Of a stretch of 64,000 nucleotides of DNA, positions 42,790-54,504 are shown one piece after another; the stretch's first letter is position 1, and the number at the start of each line of letters is the position of its first letter. The translations under genes and the position numbers were made by a program. The notes under the pieces are model-generated. The model made no database searches, was not told the origin of the DNA, and saw only the letters and a list, made by a program, of their open reading frames with translations. The DNA is from Daldinia sp. FL1419 (taxonomy: Eukaryota > Ascomycota > Sordariomycetes > Xylariales > Hypoxylaceae): the NCBI GenBank assembly GCA_025201765.1, contig MU623356.1, forward strand, positions 62,001 through 126,000, read 5' to 3'.

Positions 42790-45472
42790 ATGGAATTCTT
42801 CGAGAACCAAGTTGGAGAAGTGCGATACCTGACCACTTTAGGCGAGACCCCTGCTTCCATACCACCGGTCTCTCCTGGTTCTGGTTCTCAACAACGCAAC
42901 AGTAGTAGCAGCGTTGCAACCAACACTGGCGCCAAGAGGAAGAATAGCGCAGGCGAGTCGCCTAGTTCCAAAGGTCAACCTCAGCAGAGGAGCAAGAGAA
43001 ATCGATACATATCCATAGCTTGGTAAGTTCTTCTTTAAATGCGCGCGGGCCGCATAGCGACACGCGACGGTAAACCTGGGGGTTGGCGGGCTTGTAATCT
43101 TGCGGCTTTGGACGTTTATTAACCAGGTCTTGTATGATTCATCCAGCAACGAGTGCAAACGACGCAAGATCAAATGCAACGGCGAGACACCATGTCAACG
43201 ATGCGGAAATCTCAACCTCCAATGTCTATACGCGCCCAATTGCTGCTCAAACTCGTTCAAGGATTCGGATGAGTTCAAGCACATGACCGACAAAGTCAAT
43301 CAACTCCAAGAACAGGTAGACGCTCTTTTCGCCAATATGAACGCCTTAAGATCCGAGGCATTGCGCCTAGCCCCCATTCATGATCGACCGGCGACGTTGC
43401 AATCTGCCTCGAGTACACCTTCGAGTTCTTCGGTGCCTTCCATTGCACCGATCCATCGATCGTCCGATGCATCTCAAGCTCGTCAACCCGGCTTCCGCGG
43501 ACCTACGAGCACGCGATTCAACTTGGATGTTGCCAAGAATACATTGCATAAGATGGGCTACAGCAATTCACCTGATGTTGGCGAGCTCGACGGTCTCAGC
43601 CAGAGTAGTCCCGCGCCGTCTCCGAACTTGACAACGCAAATGGCTAGTACCCCAGGGGGGTCTTCTCGGGATCCGCTATGGGAGTTTGATAAAGATGAAC
43701 TGGTGCGACTATGTCGTGTACATGACGAAGAGATTGGCATCATGTACCCCGTCGTTAAAATCGAGTCCGTCATCCGTCACGCCCGGACTCTATCTTCGTG
43801 GATGGAGGCGGCAAGAAAAAACTTCATGATCCCTTGGTCTGGAGAGGAGGGCGGCATTAAAGATCGCAATACCTTGCTTCTCAAACTGATTGTTTGCTGC
43901 GCCCTGCAAGTTGAAGAACACGGGAATAGCGAGAAGGCTCAAAGACTCTTTCTTAGCGCTCGACCGACGACCGACAGGATGTTGATGTCGGATCCGAGTG
44001 ACGTGAAGAATATGCCAATTCTAGCTCTGGTAGTATGTCACCGCTTTTCTTTATGAAGGAACTTGCCCTTCCTATCCGTCACGTCTCATCTCTACTTGAG
44101 TGTCGATATAGTATAGTATGGACCCTCGTCTTTCCAAGAGGCTAATATTTCACATCTATAGGCGGGTTATTATTTCCTTGCTAATGACGAAATCCTTGCC
44201 TGGCGTACTATGGGACAGGTAGCTCGCCTATGTTTTGAACTGGGGCTCCATCGTTGTGATGCAATTGAGCGGATCAACGATGAAGAGGAGCGTAGTAACG
44301 CTATCAACACCTTTTGGGCAGCTTACGTCTTGGATCATAGATGGGCTTTCGGTACTGGTTTGCCCTTTACTGTCCCAGACGATGAAATCGACCCCCGATT
44401 ACCATATCCCGTAAGTAATTGATACACCATATCCACCATGGCGAAGTCGGCATATTCCCCCTTTTGCTCTATCTAGGAACCGATTAGTTCTAACTTTGTC
44501 CTAAAGGATTCGCATCCTTACTTAGTCGCCATGATTAATTACTCCAAACTGAGCGCAAGCGTATGGCGGCTCGTCCGGAGTTTCGAGCCTAGCACAGAGT
44601 CCGAAATACGACCAGCTGCTATCGAAGATCTTGATCGGCAGATAAAACAATGGTATACTGAAGTACCCGAAGAAACACAGCTTGAATTGACCGATTGGGA
44701 AGCATTACCTAGATATCTGAATCCTCCAGTAAACTCGCAGAAGGAATATGACATTCAACGGTTGCAGATATGGACCTACCTCCGCTTCAATCAAATCCGA
44801 ACATGGCTATATACCCCTATCTTGCATACCCAGAGCAGCATCCTGGAAAATATACAGTTTGCCGAACGCGCCGTCAAGCTGGCTAAGAATACAATCTGCT
44901 ACCTGACACACTTGAATAATACCACGAATATCTATAGGAAGATACAGGTCTTCTACCACCAATTCCTTCTAGCAGCGATTGCAGTACTCTTCCTCGCATC
45001 GTGTCACGCCCCGGTCAACTTCAGCGCCTCGTGTCGTAACGAGTTTTATATGGCTCTTGAATTAGTAAAGGACTTATCCTCTAAATCATGGGTGTCGCAG
45101 CGGCTTTGGAGCACCATTAAATCACTCCGGGAGGTTGCCCCCCGTCTCGGGTTAGCTCAAGATCCTCACTCGACGGCGGCATTGACTATGGCCGGACTAG
45201 CTACCGGCCAAATGGGAGCGCCGCCGGCTCTGCCTTCCAGTTTTGGTTCCCAGCCGTCGCCCACTTTAGGGATACCCCGATCGCTCAGCGGCGTGCAAAA
45301 TGGGCATCAGATATCAAGCGAGATGTCTCGGATTTTTGAAGGCTACTTGGGTAAGAGCACTAGTCCAAATGATCCACTAAACCCTCCCGACCCATTACCC
45401 ATTAACGATAGCGGAGCGATGCCATATGAGATAGGTAGCAGCGTATACGAACACTTCAAGGATATGTTTTAG
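42790..45472 (+). CDS. Zn2Cys6 transcription factor with fungal_trans domain, 787 aa
   Basis: Four exons (42790-43022, 43147-44032, 44162-44410, 44477-45472) all join in frame. Intron 1 splits the first zinc Cys codon (TG|C). The binuclear cluster is CNECKRRKIKCNGETPCQRC and a sixth Cys, at Cys78, 81, 88, 94, 97 and 104, with C-X2-C-X6-C-X5-C-X2-C-X6-C spacing. A coiled coil follows (MTDKVNQLQEQVDALFANMN). The fungal-specific regulatory domain includes PLWEFDKDELVRLCRVHDEE, MGQVARLCFELGLHRCD and AYVLDHRWAFGTGLPF. The C-terminal tail is Ser/Pro/Gly-rich. The start at 42790 (ATCATGG) is the first ATG in this frame. The target pathway cannot be told from sequence. Confidence 0.93.
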
Positions 45473-46489
45473 AATCCGCGACTATACCATATTTCATTTA
45501 TAATTGTATAACGAGCGAAATAGACAAACAAAGAAGCCATAGATAGGTATATATTGATAACCTAGGTGGCCAAGGGGCCTTTGTACATATACAGATATGT
45601 CAATAGTTAACCTTAGATATAGCGGGCTCTAGTCCCTATAACATCGTATATAATGCGTGTAACCTAACAGGCTTGATTATCAGGTGACGTCTTAACTTCT
45701 TGTCATATCTATAACCGCATCTGGATGTTACTCTTGATTCTCTTGAGTCTTTTGGAGACGAACTTTGCCTTGGAAGCAAAGGCTCCGAGTCACCAAATCA
45801 TGGAAGGTTATACAACATCAACATACCGAATCATAATTTAAACCAATTTATACTGACAGAGTCAAGCAACCAAACACCTTTACAAACTGTATCCCCTGGA
45901 AATTGTGAAATCAATATCTGTAACTGCAACAGGAATTATACGCCTATATAGTCGTTTAATCTATATCTTAGTAGAACCCGGGTCAGGGCCCTACGGTAAG
46001 GGGTTCCTTCAGTTCTTTCATTCGAAGATAGATTATTAAGAATTACACATACACTGTTTTCCCTAGAAGTATCGTAGTCATTCGTTGCTCGTAGAAATTT
46101 CAAAAAACGAATTAACAAAACAGTTACTTTTACCAAAAGAAGCATACAATTGTCAATACCTACCTAGCTAGCTCTTGGAGTTTAATCTAGCTTTATGATA
46201 ATAAACGCTGTGTTTAGCATTACTACGAGATAGTTTAGCCCCTTCCCAATCCTTACCTATACGTACGACATTACCAAGTATTAATCTTACGATAAGTAAT
46301 TTGGTATTCCTCTCGGAGATATCAAGGTAGGTAGATGTTTATATATATGACCTACAACTTAAGTACTAGGTATTTCTCCCAGAACCATTGGTAACGGAAG
46401 CGGGAGTAAATCTGAAAAGGAGTAATACATCTCCCCTTATCCAATTGGCGTACCAGTCGTCATAGTCTTGCGACTATATGAACAGGTAC
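45473..46489. other. intergenic between convergent genes, no gene seen
   Basis: AT-rich spacer with short ACCTACCTAGCTAGC motifs near 46160; the 69-codon minus frame at 45936-46145 is unsupported. Confidence 0.45.
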
Positions 46490-47665
46490 CTAACTGTTTC
46501 CTCCACCTAGCCTTTTCAGGACGCCAGCGGGTGGTGCAAAGAATGTAGTACCTGTTAAAGCCGTGGAAAAGTCAAGTAGCTTATCGTGCAAACCAGGCGG
46601 ATCGCCAATGAACATACGCTGCAGCATCTGTTCAATAACCCATAGATTTCTCGCATAGCCGATGAAGTATGTTCCGAACTCTTTTTCCCCGGGAGATCCA
46701 AACGGCATATTATCACGGAGTATATCGCGCTCGTTGCCGGCTTGGTCTTTAATCGTAGCTAAAGACTTGTGCGATTGCTGTTGACCTGCTGCAGCGTCAT
46801 CTAGCTCCAAGTTATCCAGCTTCTTACGCCCTATTATGGCCTCCTGCTGCTCGATAGTGAGCGAATTCCATTTTTTTATGTCGTGCACATATTTTTGGAC
46901 AACAACATAACTCCCTCCTACACTTGATGCGTCTTCTTCGTTAACAAGAATAGATTCTTGGACAGCCGGTCCTATCGGGTTTGCAGTACCGTCTACAAAT
47001 CCAAGAAGGTCGCGGACGTCGAAATAACGAAAACCGACCGTCTCATCGACTATAGTAACGGCATCGCCCAGAGCATCCAGCAGCTGCCGCTCAAATTCAA
47101 AACATAAATCTCGCCTATCCGAGCGGATATGAAATAGTAAGTCTCCAGGAGTAGAGACGGCAGTATGTTTCTGACCGCGTATATTGGGGAATGGGTGAAG
47201 CTCTGCCGGTCGGGGTAGTTGTATTAATGAGTCCCAAGCTTCGCTGCCGATAGCTACCGTGCAGGTAAATGCTGCGTCAAGGTCCCGTATAGAAACATTT
47301 TTAGATAGTCCGTTGATACTAGATAGGACTGAGCGTACCACACCAATTGCTTGTAACGTATTATTAATGGTAACAACCAAGAAGGTAGCAGTCTGAGTGA
47401 GGGGAGCATCGACATGCTGTGGTTCAATAGGATCCCGGCTATACGACCGCGTGCTCATGTTGACTGCTTGGCTGCGCGTATGGACAAAGCAACGAAAATC
47501 AGGACTTTTCCAACGGGATTTAGATTTGGCTGCTAGATATCTCCTTAGCCCCTGATTCGAGGCTGCCTGAACTGATCCCTGATTTCGTATCGGAATAAAA
47601 GACGTCGGAAATTGGTTGCCTAGAGGCGTTCGCGAGATATTCCTTACAATTTTAGGCTTGTTCAT
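46490..47665 (-). CDS. DyP-type heme peroxidase
   Basis: An intronless minus-strand frame. The ATG at 47665 gives 391 residues; an inner ATG at 47458 (MSTRSYSRDPIEPQ) gives 322, the usual size of cytosolic DyPs of the YfeX/P-type. The extra N-terminus is rich in Arg, Ser, Asn and Gln and poor in acids (NQGLRRYLAAKSKSRWKSP), like a mitochondrial presequence. Key motifs are GFVDGTANP (distal Asp), QQQSHKSLATI (proximal heme His), RDILRDNMPFG (distal Arg region) and GTYFIGYARN. DyPs oxidise dyes, phenolics and porphyrinogens with H2O2; no secretory signal is seen, so a direct role in lignin attack is doubtful. Confidence 0.92.
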   Translation of the reverse strand: MNKPKIVRNISRTPLGNQFPTSFIPIRNQGSVQAASNQGLRRYLAAKSKSRWKSPDFRCFVHTRSQAVNMSTRSYSRDPIEPQHVDAPLTQTATFLVVTINNTLQAIGVVRSVLSSINGLSKNVSIRDLDAAFTCTVAIGSEAWDSLIQLPRPAELHPFPNIRGQKHTAVSTPGDLLFHIRSDRRDLCFEFERQLLDALGDAVTIVDETVGFRYFDVRDLLGFVDGTANPIGPAVQESILVNEEDASSVGGSYVVVQKYVHDIKKWNSLTIEQQEAIIGRKKLDNLELDDAAAGQQQSHKSLATIKDQAGNERDILRDNMPFGSPGEKEFGTYFIGYARNLWVIEQMLQRMFIGDPPGLHDKLLDFSTALTGTTFFAPPAGVLKRLGGGNS

Positions 47666-48679
47666 GTCCTCTTCGCTAAAGGGATCGATCACGTTTACTC
47701 CTCGAGTAACACAAGCACGGGAAACAGGCGATTATGAGGAATCTCACTTTTGAATAGGGGGCGTAGCGAGGTACATAAATGAGTGCCTAAGATAGATACG
47801 ACGGAATAGAACGCCTAATAATGGATTATGGTTGGTTACTTGAACCGTTTCCCCCTGCCTATGGCCTATCCTAGCATCGCACATGCGCCAAGTGATGCAT
47901 GGCGCTTACACACAATTTGCGATTTCGAAACTCGAAGCCACATGGCGCCTCTTTCGGCTCGCTTGTTCTTCGCTCCCGATATACGGGTATGAAGAGAAAA
48001 TATCAAAATCCTTTCTATCTCCGTATGCAGTAGCTCAGGCGTAAGCTCAGCCCCAGTATCACCGATTGGTGAAATATAAGTGCCTCAAGCGCCTATCGGA
48101 GCTGACCGCTTAAAGGTAAGAAGTCGAGGCTTATAAGATAAGTCTAAGCGATGTCTATTATAGGCTTCCCGTGTCAGATGCTTCTTGATCGGATCTTCGG
48201 CTTTCTTGATTTGTGTATACCACAAGTTCGGATTCGCCTGTTTATCCTACGTGTTTGTATTGCCTGCGCCAACACGGGAGGCTGAGGAAACCCTAATATA
48301 GGTAGGCTTACATGTTTCTTTATCCGGTCTGTCTCTTGTCTAGGAACGGCAACCAGATCATCATACCGAGACCTAGTTATCAACTATCCAAGGGTGGACA
48401 GACTAAGTCAACAGGGGTCTAAGCATATGTAGATCAGAAAAGTAGTAACTCCGGGATAGTTGGTAGGGTTCAAGATCATCGTTCTCTATGTCTTTCAAAC
48501 AATGGGCTAATTACAAATCTCTCAAGCCAACATGACAAGTACTTTGAACAAAGAGGAAATTCCAATAAAGCCGTGTCCCACCAGCAGGCGACATGTAGGT
48601 AACCATCGGCCTAGTCTGCGAGGTAGATAGCTAGAAAATCCTTAATAGAATGGAAATAATCCAACGATAACTGTTAAGC
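47666..48679. other. intergenic, no supported gene
   Basis: Promoter side of the DyP gene and 3' flank of the next secreted-protein gene; the 69-codon frame at 48174-48383 has no support. Confidence 0.45.
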
Positions 48680-49349
48680 TCATTTGCCCTTATCCATCCC
48701 TCTAGATGGCGGTGTAGCCTTCAGGGTGACGAGAACTTTCCCTTCGGTATCATCGTCGGTCGAGTTCCAATTCAAAACCCAAACACCATCTTGATCAGAG
48801 GGAACAGCATACCACAACGACTCTAGGTCCCCTGAAAGATCCTTGTGTAATAGGAATTCGCCATAGAATACAAATCCGTATACCGACCTATTACCGGTAG
48901 AAGTCGAATTGGTAAATCCGACTTGGTGCGTGGAAGAGGTCGTATCCGGCACAATGAACGTGAGGTTCGACCACGTTGGTACATGACCGGCCGTAGCGTT
49001 GGGATTGCCCAACAGCGAGTTATCCGTACCGGCTATAACTGCCTGGGAGTTAGCGTGGCTGCATATACGAGGAGTTTGTCGCGCGGCTTACACTCGACCT
49101 GAGCAGCTTCGCTGTCATCTAAGCGAGTCGCCCGCCCGATATAGGCCCCTTCTATGATAACAGTTAAAATCGTGCCATCCAAGTAGCCGTAGGAGATAAC
49201 ATACCACCGTCCGTGAAAACAGGTGCACCGCCTATTCCATCACCGTAAGCAAACAATCCGAAGGGTGCTATAGGGGAACGTTCTGCGAGGACGGGCGACC
49301 CAGCTACAAGGGCCGGGATGCCAAGCATGAGGCTCTGTAATACGTGCAT
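48680..49349 (-). CDS. small secreted protein, 187 aa
   Basis: Three exons (49349-49205, 49151-49092, 49038-48680) join in phase 1 at both introns (GTATGT...CATAG; GTAAGC...GGCAG). The N-terminus MHVLQSLMLGIPALVAGSP is a signal peptide. The mature protein begins ERSPIAPFGLFAYGDGIGGA and contains DGE-GAYIGRATRLDDSEAA, then TWSNLTFIVPDTTSSTHQ and a C-terminal beta-rich part (LESLWYAVPSDQDGVWVLNW). Several N-glycosylation sequons are present. This pattern is common in plant-associated ascomycetes but has no function I can name. The nearer CCCAG acceptor of intron 2 gives the wrong frame. Confidence 0.8.
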
Positions 49350-50555
49350 TGCTAGCGCAGTAATGGAATGCCTTGAGAAAAGCCTCGAGGCTCGAATGGG
49401 AGGCGACTGAAGATAGGGGTCAGGAGGTAGTTGTGATTCGAAGGGTGGTTAACAGGTAAACTACGTTGCTGGCGGAATTTTCGATGGAGAACGGCCTCTT
49501 TTTCATATCCTCGACGCTTTACTTACCCCGACTATAGATTCGTCAGCTCCCCCTTTCAAGTTTATGTCTTGTCTAAAGATAGAGTTGTTTCCTCCGGCCT
49601 TGGCCTCTATATTCGGATTGTGGGCCGCGGGGGAAGCGGGACGGTACAGGAGGTGCGAGCTTCGCAGGGTGCCCATGCAGCAACGCGTAAGCCTTTAAGC
49701 GCAACTATCTTCACAGCTTTTATGCCACAGCTTCTCGGCAGATGGTGGCACTATCAATATCATAACTTGATTCCGCACCTCGTGATTTTAAATGGATTAT
49801 ATAAAATCGTTTAGCGGTATAATCAGCGAGCCTTCACGGGGCTTACCAAAAAATTCGTAATCTCCAATCTCCAGAGCTGATAATTACGAGGAGGAGGAGA
49901 GGGCGCAGGGCGCCTCGACGTTGCCCGAAACCGCCCACCAGGTCCGCTCGCTATAGGTGGCTTGTAGGTCACATATCATAGTCTTCAAACCATCGCTTAA
50001 TAATGCTGTATTAAGATGATCTAGAATCTTTCTACGCTCCTAAGAGACGCTCTACGATGACTTCGGTGCAATTCCCGGGGGGGGGGGGGGGGGAGTAAGA
50101 TACCGGCTCATCACACTTAAGCCACAGGCTCCACACTCCTCGCGGGATTCCGTGCGTATTGTTACGCGTACTACTGCAATACGAGAATATCTTCGACTCA
50201 TGACACGCATTCGGGCGGTAGGAGTCGACTCGAATTTAATTTTAAGGGGGTGGATATGTGGTCTGATTGTCGGCCGTATGCCGTTTCCAATATTGTAACG
50301 CAGTACTACACCGGGATGGGTCCTCACGATTCAGGTCTTCATGGTGCTGATTCCTTCAGCCGGCAAATGGGATTCAGGAGAAGCTATCGTGGACATAAAG
50401 CTGGCCTCAGCCGCGTTCATAATGAATTGAATCTGCAGAAATCTCACAGTCGTTCTTTGCCTTCCTTCAGCTTCAACGCTTGACTTGGTTCTGCCTTCTC
50501 TATTTTTTTTACTCAGCTCATTGCTAAAAGGAGCAGCTATAGAGCTCATTGCAAT
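49350..50555. other. divergent intergenic region with a 17-base G run
   Basis: Promoter space for the secreted-protein gene (left) and the laccase (right). An uninterrupted run of about 17 G lies at 50077-50093. Frames at 49569-49814, 50052-50327 and 50250-50483 are not supported. Confidence 0.45.
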
Positions 50556-52732
50556 ATGGTTGCCTTGAAGCTATCTGCTATCTTGCTGCCGCTACTATGC
50601 GGCACAGTTGCAGCATCCCCCTTTTCACACTCGGTGAATTTGTTTCCTCGAGCAGCATGTTCGGGAAACACAGCAACAACCAGAAATGAGTGGTGTGACT
50701 ACTCCATCGATACAGACTATACCACCGAGGTGCCAGATACTGGAGTAACTAAGGAGTATTGGCTGGATATAACTGATGTTACTGTCTCACCAGACGGAAC
50801 TTCTCGTCAAGCAATGGCTGTCAATGTAAGTGGTGTTGGAAACTCTCGGCTTCGCATTCATTAATTTCCACAATTTCCTTTTCTTTTGAGTCTTATAACC
50901 CAAAACAGCAACTAACCTCGTGTTTCAGGGCTCGATCCCGGGGCCAACTCTTTTTGCAGATTGGGGCGATACTGTTGTGGTTCACGTTACGAACTCTTTA
51001 ACTACGTCAAACAATGGGACATGTGAGTAGGAAATCTTTGGATGAAAAAAGCAACCCATAAAGACTAACCCTTACAAATAGCCATTCACTTTCATGGTAT
51101 ACGTCAGAACTATACAAATGAGAACGACGGAGTTGTTTCTATCACCCAATGCCCATCAGCACCCGGCGAGACACGTACGTATACGTGGAGGGCAACTCAG
51201 TATGGAACTACCTGGTATCATTCACACTTTGCGCTTCAGGCGTGGGAGGGTGTCGCCGGAGCCATAATCATCAACGGCCCAGCTACTGCCAACTACGACG
51301 AGGATGTCGGAACCATTTTCTTGTCGGATTGGAGTCATCAAACGGTGGATCAACTTTGGACTCAGGCGCAGACAAGCGGCCCCCCGACTATGGACAATGG
51401 GCTTATCAACGGAACCAACGTTTTTGACGATGCCGGCTCAAGGTTTCAACTGTCGTTCAATTCTGGTACCTCCTACCGAATCCGAATCATCAACGGAGCT
51501 ATCGATACTCACTTCAAGTTCACAATCGACAACCACACAATGCAGGTCATAGCGACGGATCTTGTTCCGATTCAGCCATACGAAGCAACAGTGATCAACG
51601 TTGCCATAGGTAAGTAAAATCATGATACTTTATCTCACTTTATACTCACCATTTAAAGCGCAACGCTATGATATTATCGTCACGGCCGACCAGTGAGTAT
51701 TCTTTACCAACTCCCAACACTAACCGGAAGTCTTTGTGGGTGTTCCAGAGGACTCCACTATAGGCTTGATTCTCCTTTTCTCTTCCGGATTTTATGAGTG
51801 CGGAACTAACTTTCTCGGTACAGGGCTTCAACTGCTGATGACTTTTGGATCCGAGCTATTCCCCAGTCTGCTTGTTCCGAAAACGATAGCGAGGACAATA
51901 TTCGCGGCATTTTGTCGTACACAGGTACTGTTTCGACCCCGAATACTACTGGATACGACTACATCGATTCTTGCTCGGATGAGACCGACAACATCGTCCC
52001 GTATCATAGCAAGACGGTCGGAGATACCTCGTCCGTCACAAACGAGGTAGCAGGTATCACGACCCTTAACGGGCTCTTCCGATGGACTTTGAATAGTACA
52101 TCTATGTTGGTTGACTGGGAGAACCCTACTCTGTTGCAAGTCATAAATGAAGAAACCAACTTTGAAGTTGATGACTCCGTGCTCCAACTACCTGATGCAA
52201 ACGTATGGGTATACTTGGCGATCGAGACGGATCTTGCAGTCCCCCACCCGTAAGTAGTTTGACCCCCAACTCACCCTGCTGCAGAAGATAGCACTTACAA
52301 ATATTATTCACAGAATCCATCTTCACGGTCACGACTTCTTCGTGCTTGCCCAGGATACAGGATCATATTCCAGCAGCGTCACTCTTAACACGGATAACCC
52401 GCCCCGTCGAGACACCGCCTTACTGCCTCCCAGTGGTTATCTCGTTATAGCGTTCGAAACAGATAACCCTGGTGTCTGGCTAATGCACGTAAGTGTTAAA
52501 AAAGAAAAAGAAAAATAAAAAAGACTACCGAATCGTGAACATTTTTATACTAATATGGATGTTGTAGTGCCACATCGGCTGGCATACTAGCCAAGGGTTC
52601 GCATTGCAATTCGTGGAAAGGTACGACGAGATAGCTTCGATAACCGATACGGATGCGCTTACGGATACCTGCTCGAGCTGGTCATCGTTCCAGACATCAG
52701 AAGGTGTAGACCAAGATGATTCTGGGATTTAA
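50556..52732 (+). CDS. asco-laccase (multicopper oxidase), 563 aa
   Basis: Seven exons: 50556-50825, 50929-51022, 51082-51609, 51659-51692, 51824-52249, 52314-52488, 52568-52732. All phases agree; the exon 4 acceptor is a non-canonical AAAG. A signal peptide (MVALKLSAILLPLLCGTVAA) is followed by a probable propeptide. The copper motifs are SIHFHGIRQN, TWYHSHFALQAWEG, IHLHGHDFFVL and HCHIGWHTSQGFALQF, the last containing the T1 Cys and spanning the exon 6/7 junction. The C-terminus DDSGI matches the DSG[LVI] plug of ascomycete laccases. It oxidises phenols using O2. Substrate could be lignin phenols, melanin precursors or phytoalexins. Many N-glycosylation sites. Confidence 0.94.
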
Positions 52733-53615
52733 AGCCGTGACAGGGGATGTTCGAGTCCAGGACAAACCTGAAAAGATAGGCAGAGGCTGTCATCGCAGTG
52801 CATTATTTCACAAACTATTCCACGTAATAGTGTGGCAGCTGTTTACCTTGTATATTAGTTAAGGCATGTTCAATATATATAAAAATGTTACGAGACTATA
52901 GGGTTTCTTACTACGAGCAGCATTCAACGCGGGGAATGGTTTCGTGGTTCAAGGTAGAGAATCTACGAATTAAAAAAGAATTTCTTCGCAGTAATGAATG
53001 AATAAATCAGGTAACTAGGTGCATGTAGGTAAGTAGGTAGGTAGGCACCTGCCCATGGGTACGCGCTGTATAATAGACGTAGGTACCTATCTAGGTACAT
53101 GGGTAATTTTTGGGTACTTCAGCGACTGCAATCGTGTATACCTATACGCGTAGGATGTAGGTATTAGGTAGATAGGTAGGTACCTGGGTAAAGCTTTGGA
53201 CTTTCCAATCGTAGGTTCCGTCGCTGCTGTGTTACCTCGAACAAGATCGGGGAGCGCATTTGAGGCCCCGATTAGTACCTCCAAGGCCTCTTTCGTGCCT
53301 ACCTAAGTACCTAAGGTGCCAACCTACATAAACCAGAATCATCCACCCCTTCTCGACTTTTCCTACTTCTTCCTTTACTTTATTTTTTTAACGACATCCG
53401 AGTTGATCTTCTTTATGGGTTCTGGTAACTCACATACTGAAATACCTTTAGAGTCATCCCTCATCGACCGAGCTTCTTCTATACCACATCAAAGCATCAC
53501 GCCTGGGCACTTCGCACCTATCTACTATAGGACCACGCCACAAGAACCAAGTTGACTTACCCTTCGCATTGCCCTACCATACTAAAGTTCATCATCGCAT
53601 CTTTCCTTGCCAATC
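52733..53615. other. intergenic, rich in ACCTAGGT motifs
   Basis: The densest group of GTAGGTAGGTAGG and ACCTATCTAGGTAC motifs in the window lies at 53010-53190. No gene is supported. Confidence 0.5.
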
Positions 53616-53804
53616 ATGCATCTAGTCAAGATGACCATGGCCGTCCTAGCGACCTCGGCTCCCGCCTCTGCAGGGCTCATCACGTATGCGGCTTGCCAAT
53701 CTGCATGCGCCTCCGCAACTCTCTGGATCCCCGGCCTAGGGGTTCCGGCCTACGCAACCTGTCAAAGTTATTGCGCCTGGGCCCTCATCTCCCCTACTCC
53801 TTAG
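53616..53804 (+). CDS. tiny Cys-rich secreted protein with internal repeat
   Basis: About 62 residues from the ATG at 53616 (inner ATGs at 53631 and 53637 are possible). A signal-like segment (MTMAVLATSAPASAGL) precedes two similar halves: ITYAACQSACASATLWIPGL and VPAYATCQSYCAWALISPTP. Each half has CQSxCA, giving four Cys. Short secreted proteins with repeated YAACQxxC motifs occur widely in fungi, their function unknown. The overlapping frame 53552-53812 on the same strand lacks these features. Confidence 0.6.
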   Translation: MHLVKMTMAVLATSAPASAGLITYAACQSACASATLWIPGLGVPAYATCQSYCAWALISPTP

Positions 53805-54504
53805 AGCTTTGATAGGCTTACGGCTTTTGGGTGTACGACATGATGCCAAGAGGTCTATTTGAGTCGTCACCTGATATTTTACACAATATTCTTATCGGGC
53901 TTGATGGCTTTTTTTTTTAGGGAAAGTGGATTTAATATGGATTCATTTGGAATGTAGTTGATTAGGAGGTAACCTGGGTATTAGGCAGTTGGTAACCCGG
54001 GCAAGTTATGTGTTGGACAACTTGTGGGGGGATGAATGCAATATTCCAGTGTTGTTAGAGCTTATGTACCAATCAGATCTAAGGCTTGTTTTATTAATAT
54101 TTGTTATTGATACTTTTTTTTTCTTGACAACAAACGCGCAGAGTGACAAGTGATATATCATTTTTTTTCCTTCCCACAATAAAGTATTTAAACAAGGCTG
54201 TGACTTATTATAATACCACCCAATTAGGTTCCGTTATAAGCCTATGCCAAGGATCTTTACATAAGCGCCAGAGGTATCAAATAGGAGGTAACCATTCACC
54301 ATTAGAAACATTACGTCATATTCCACCACCATATCAACCCTCTTGGCAACTTATTTTAATATTACAGTTCTCTCTATTTCATTAATTAAGCCACAACCAT
54401 CATATAATTGCATTTTAATAACTTTATATCATAGTTCGAGCTCTTAGGTAGGTTCGCGATCAGTCCCGAAAGGCCGACTAGCCGAAGCGGCCAGTTTGGA
54501 AAAC
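53805..54504. other. intergenic, no supported gene
   Basis: Contains T-rich tracts near 53910 and 54115 and AT-rich sequence; frame 54143-54385 is unsupported. Confidence 0.4.

Noticed and set aside
51149..52332. Several frames of 60-119 codons on both strands inside the laccase
   Set aside because: The spliced laccase frame explains the region with all four copper motifs; the others are shadows.
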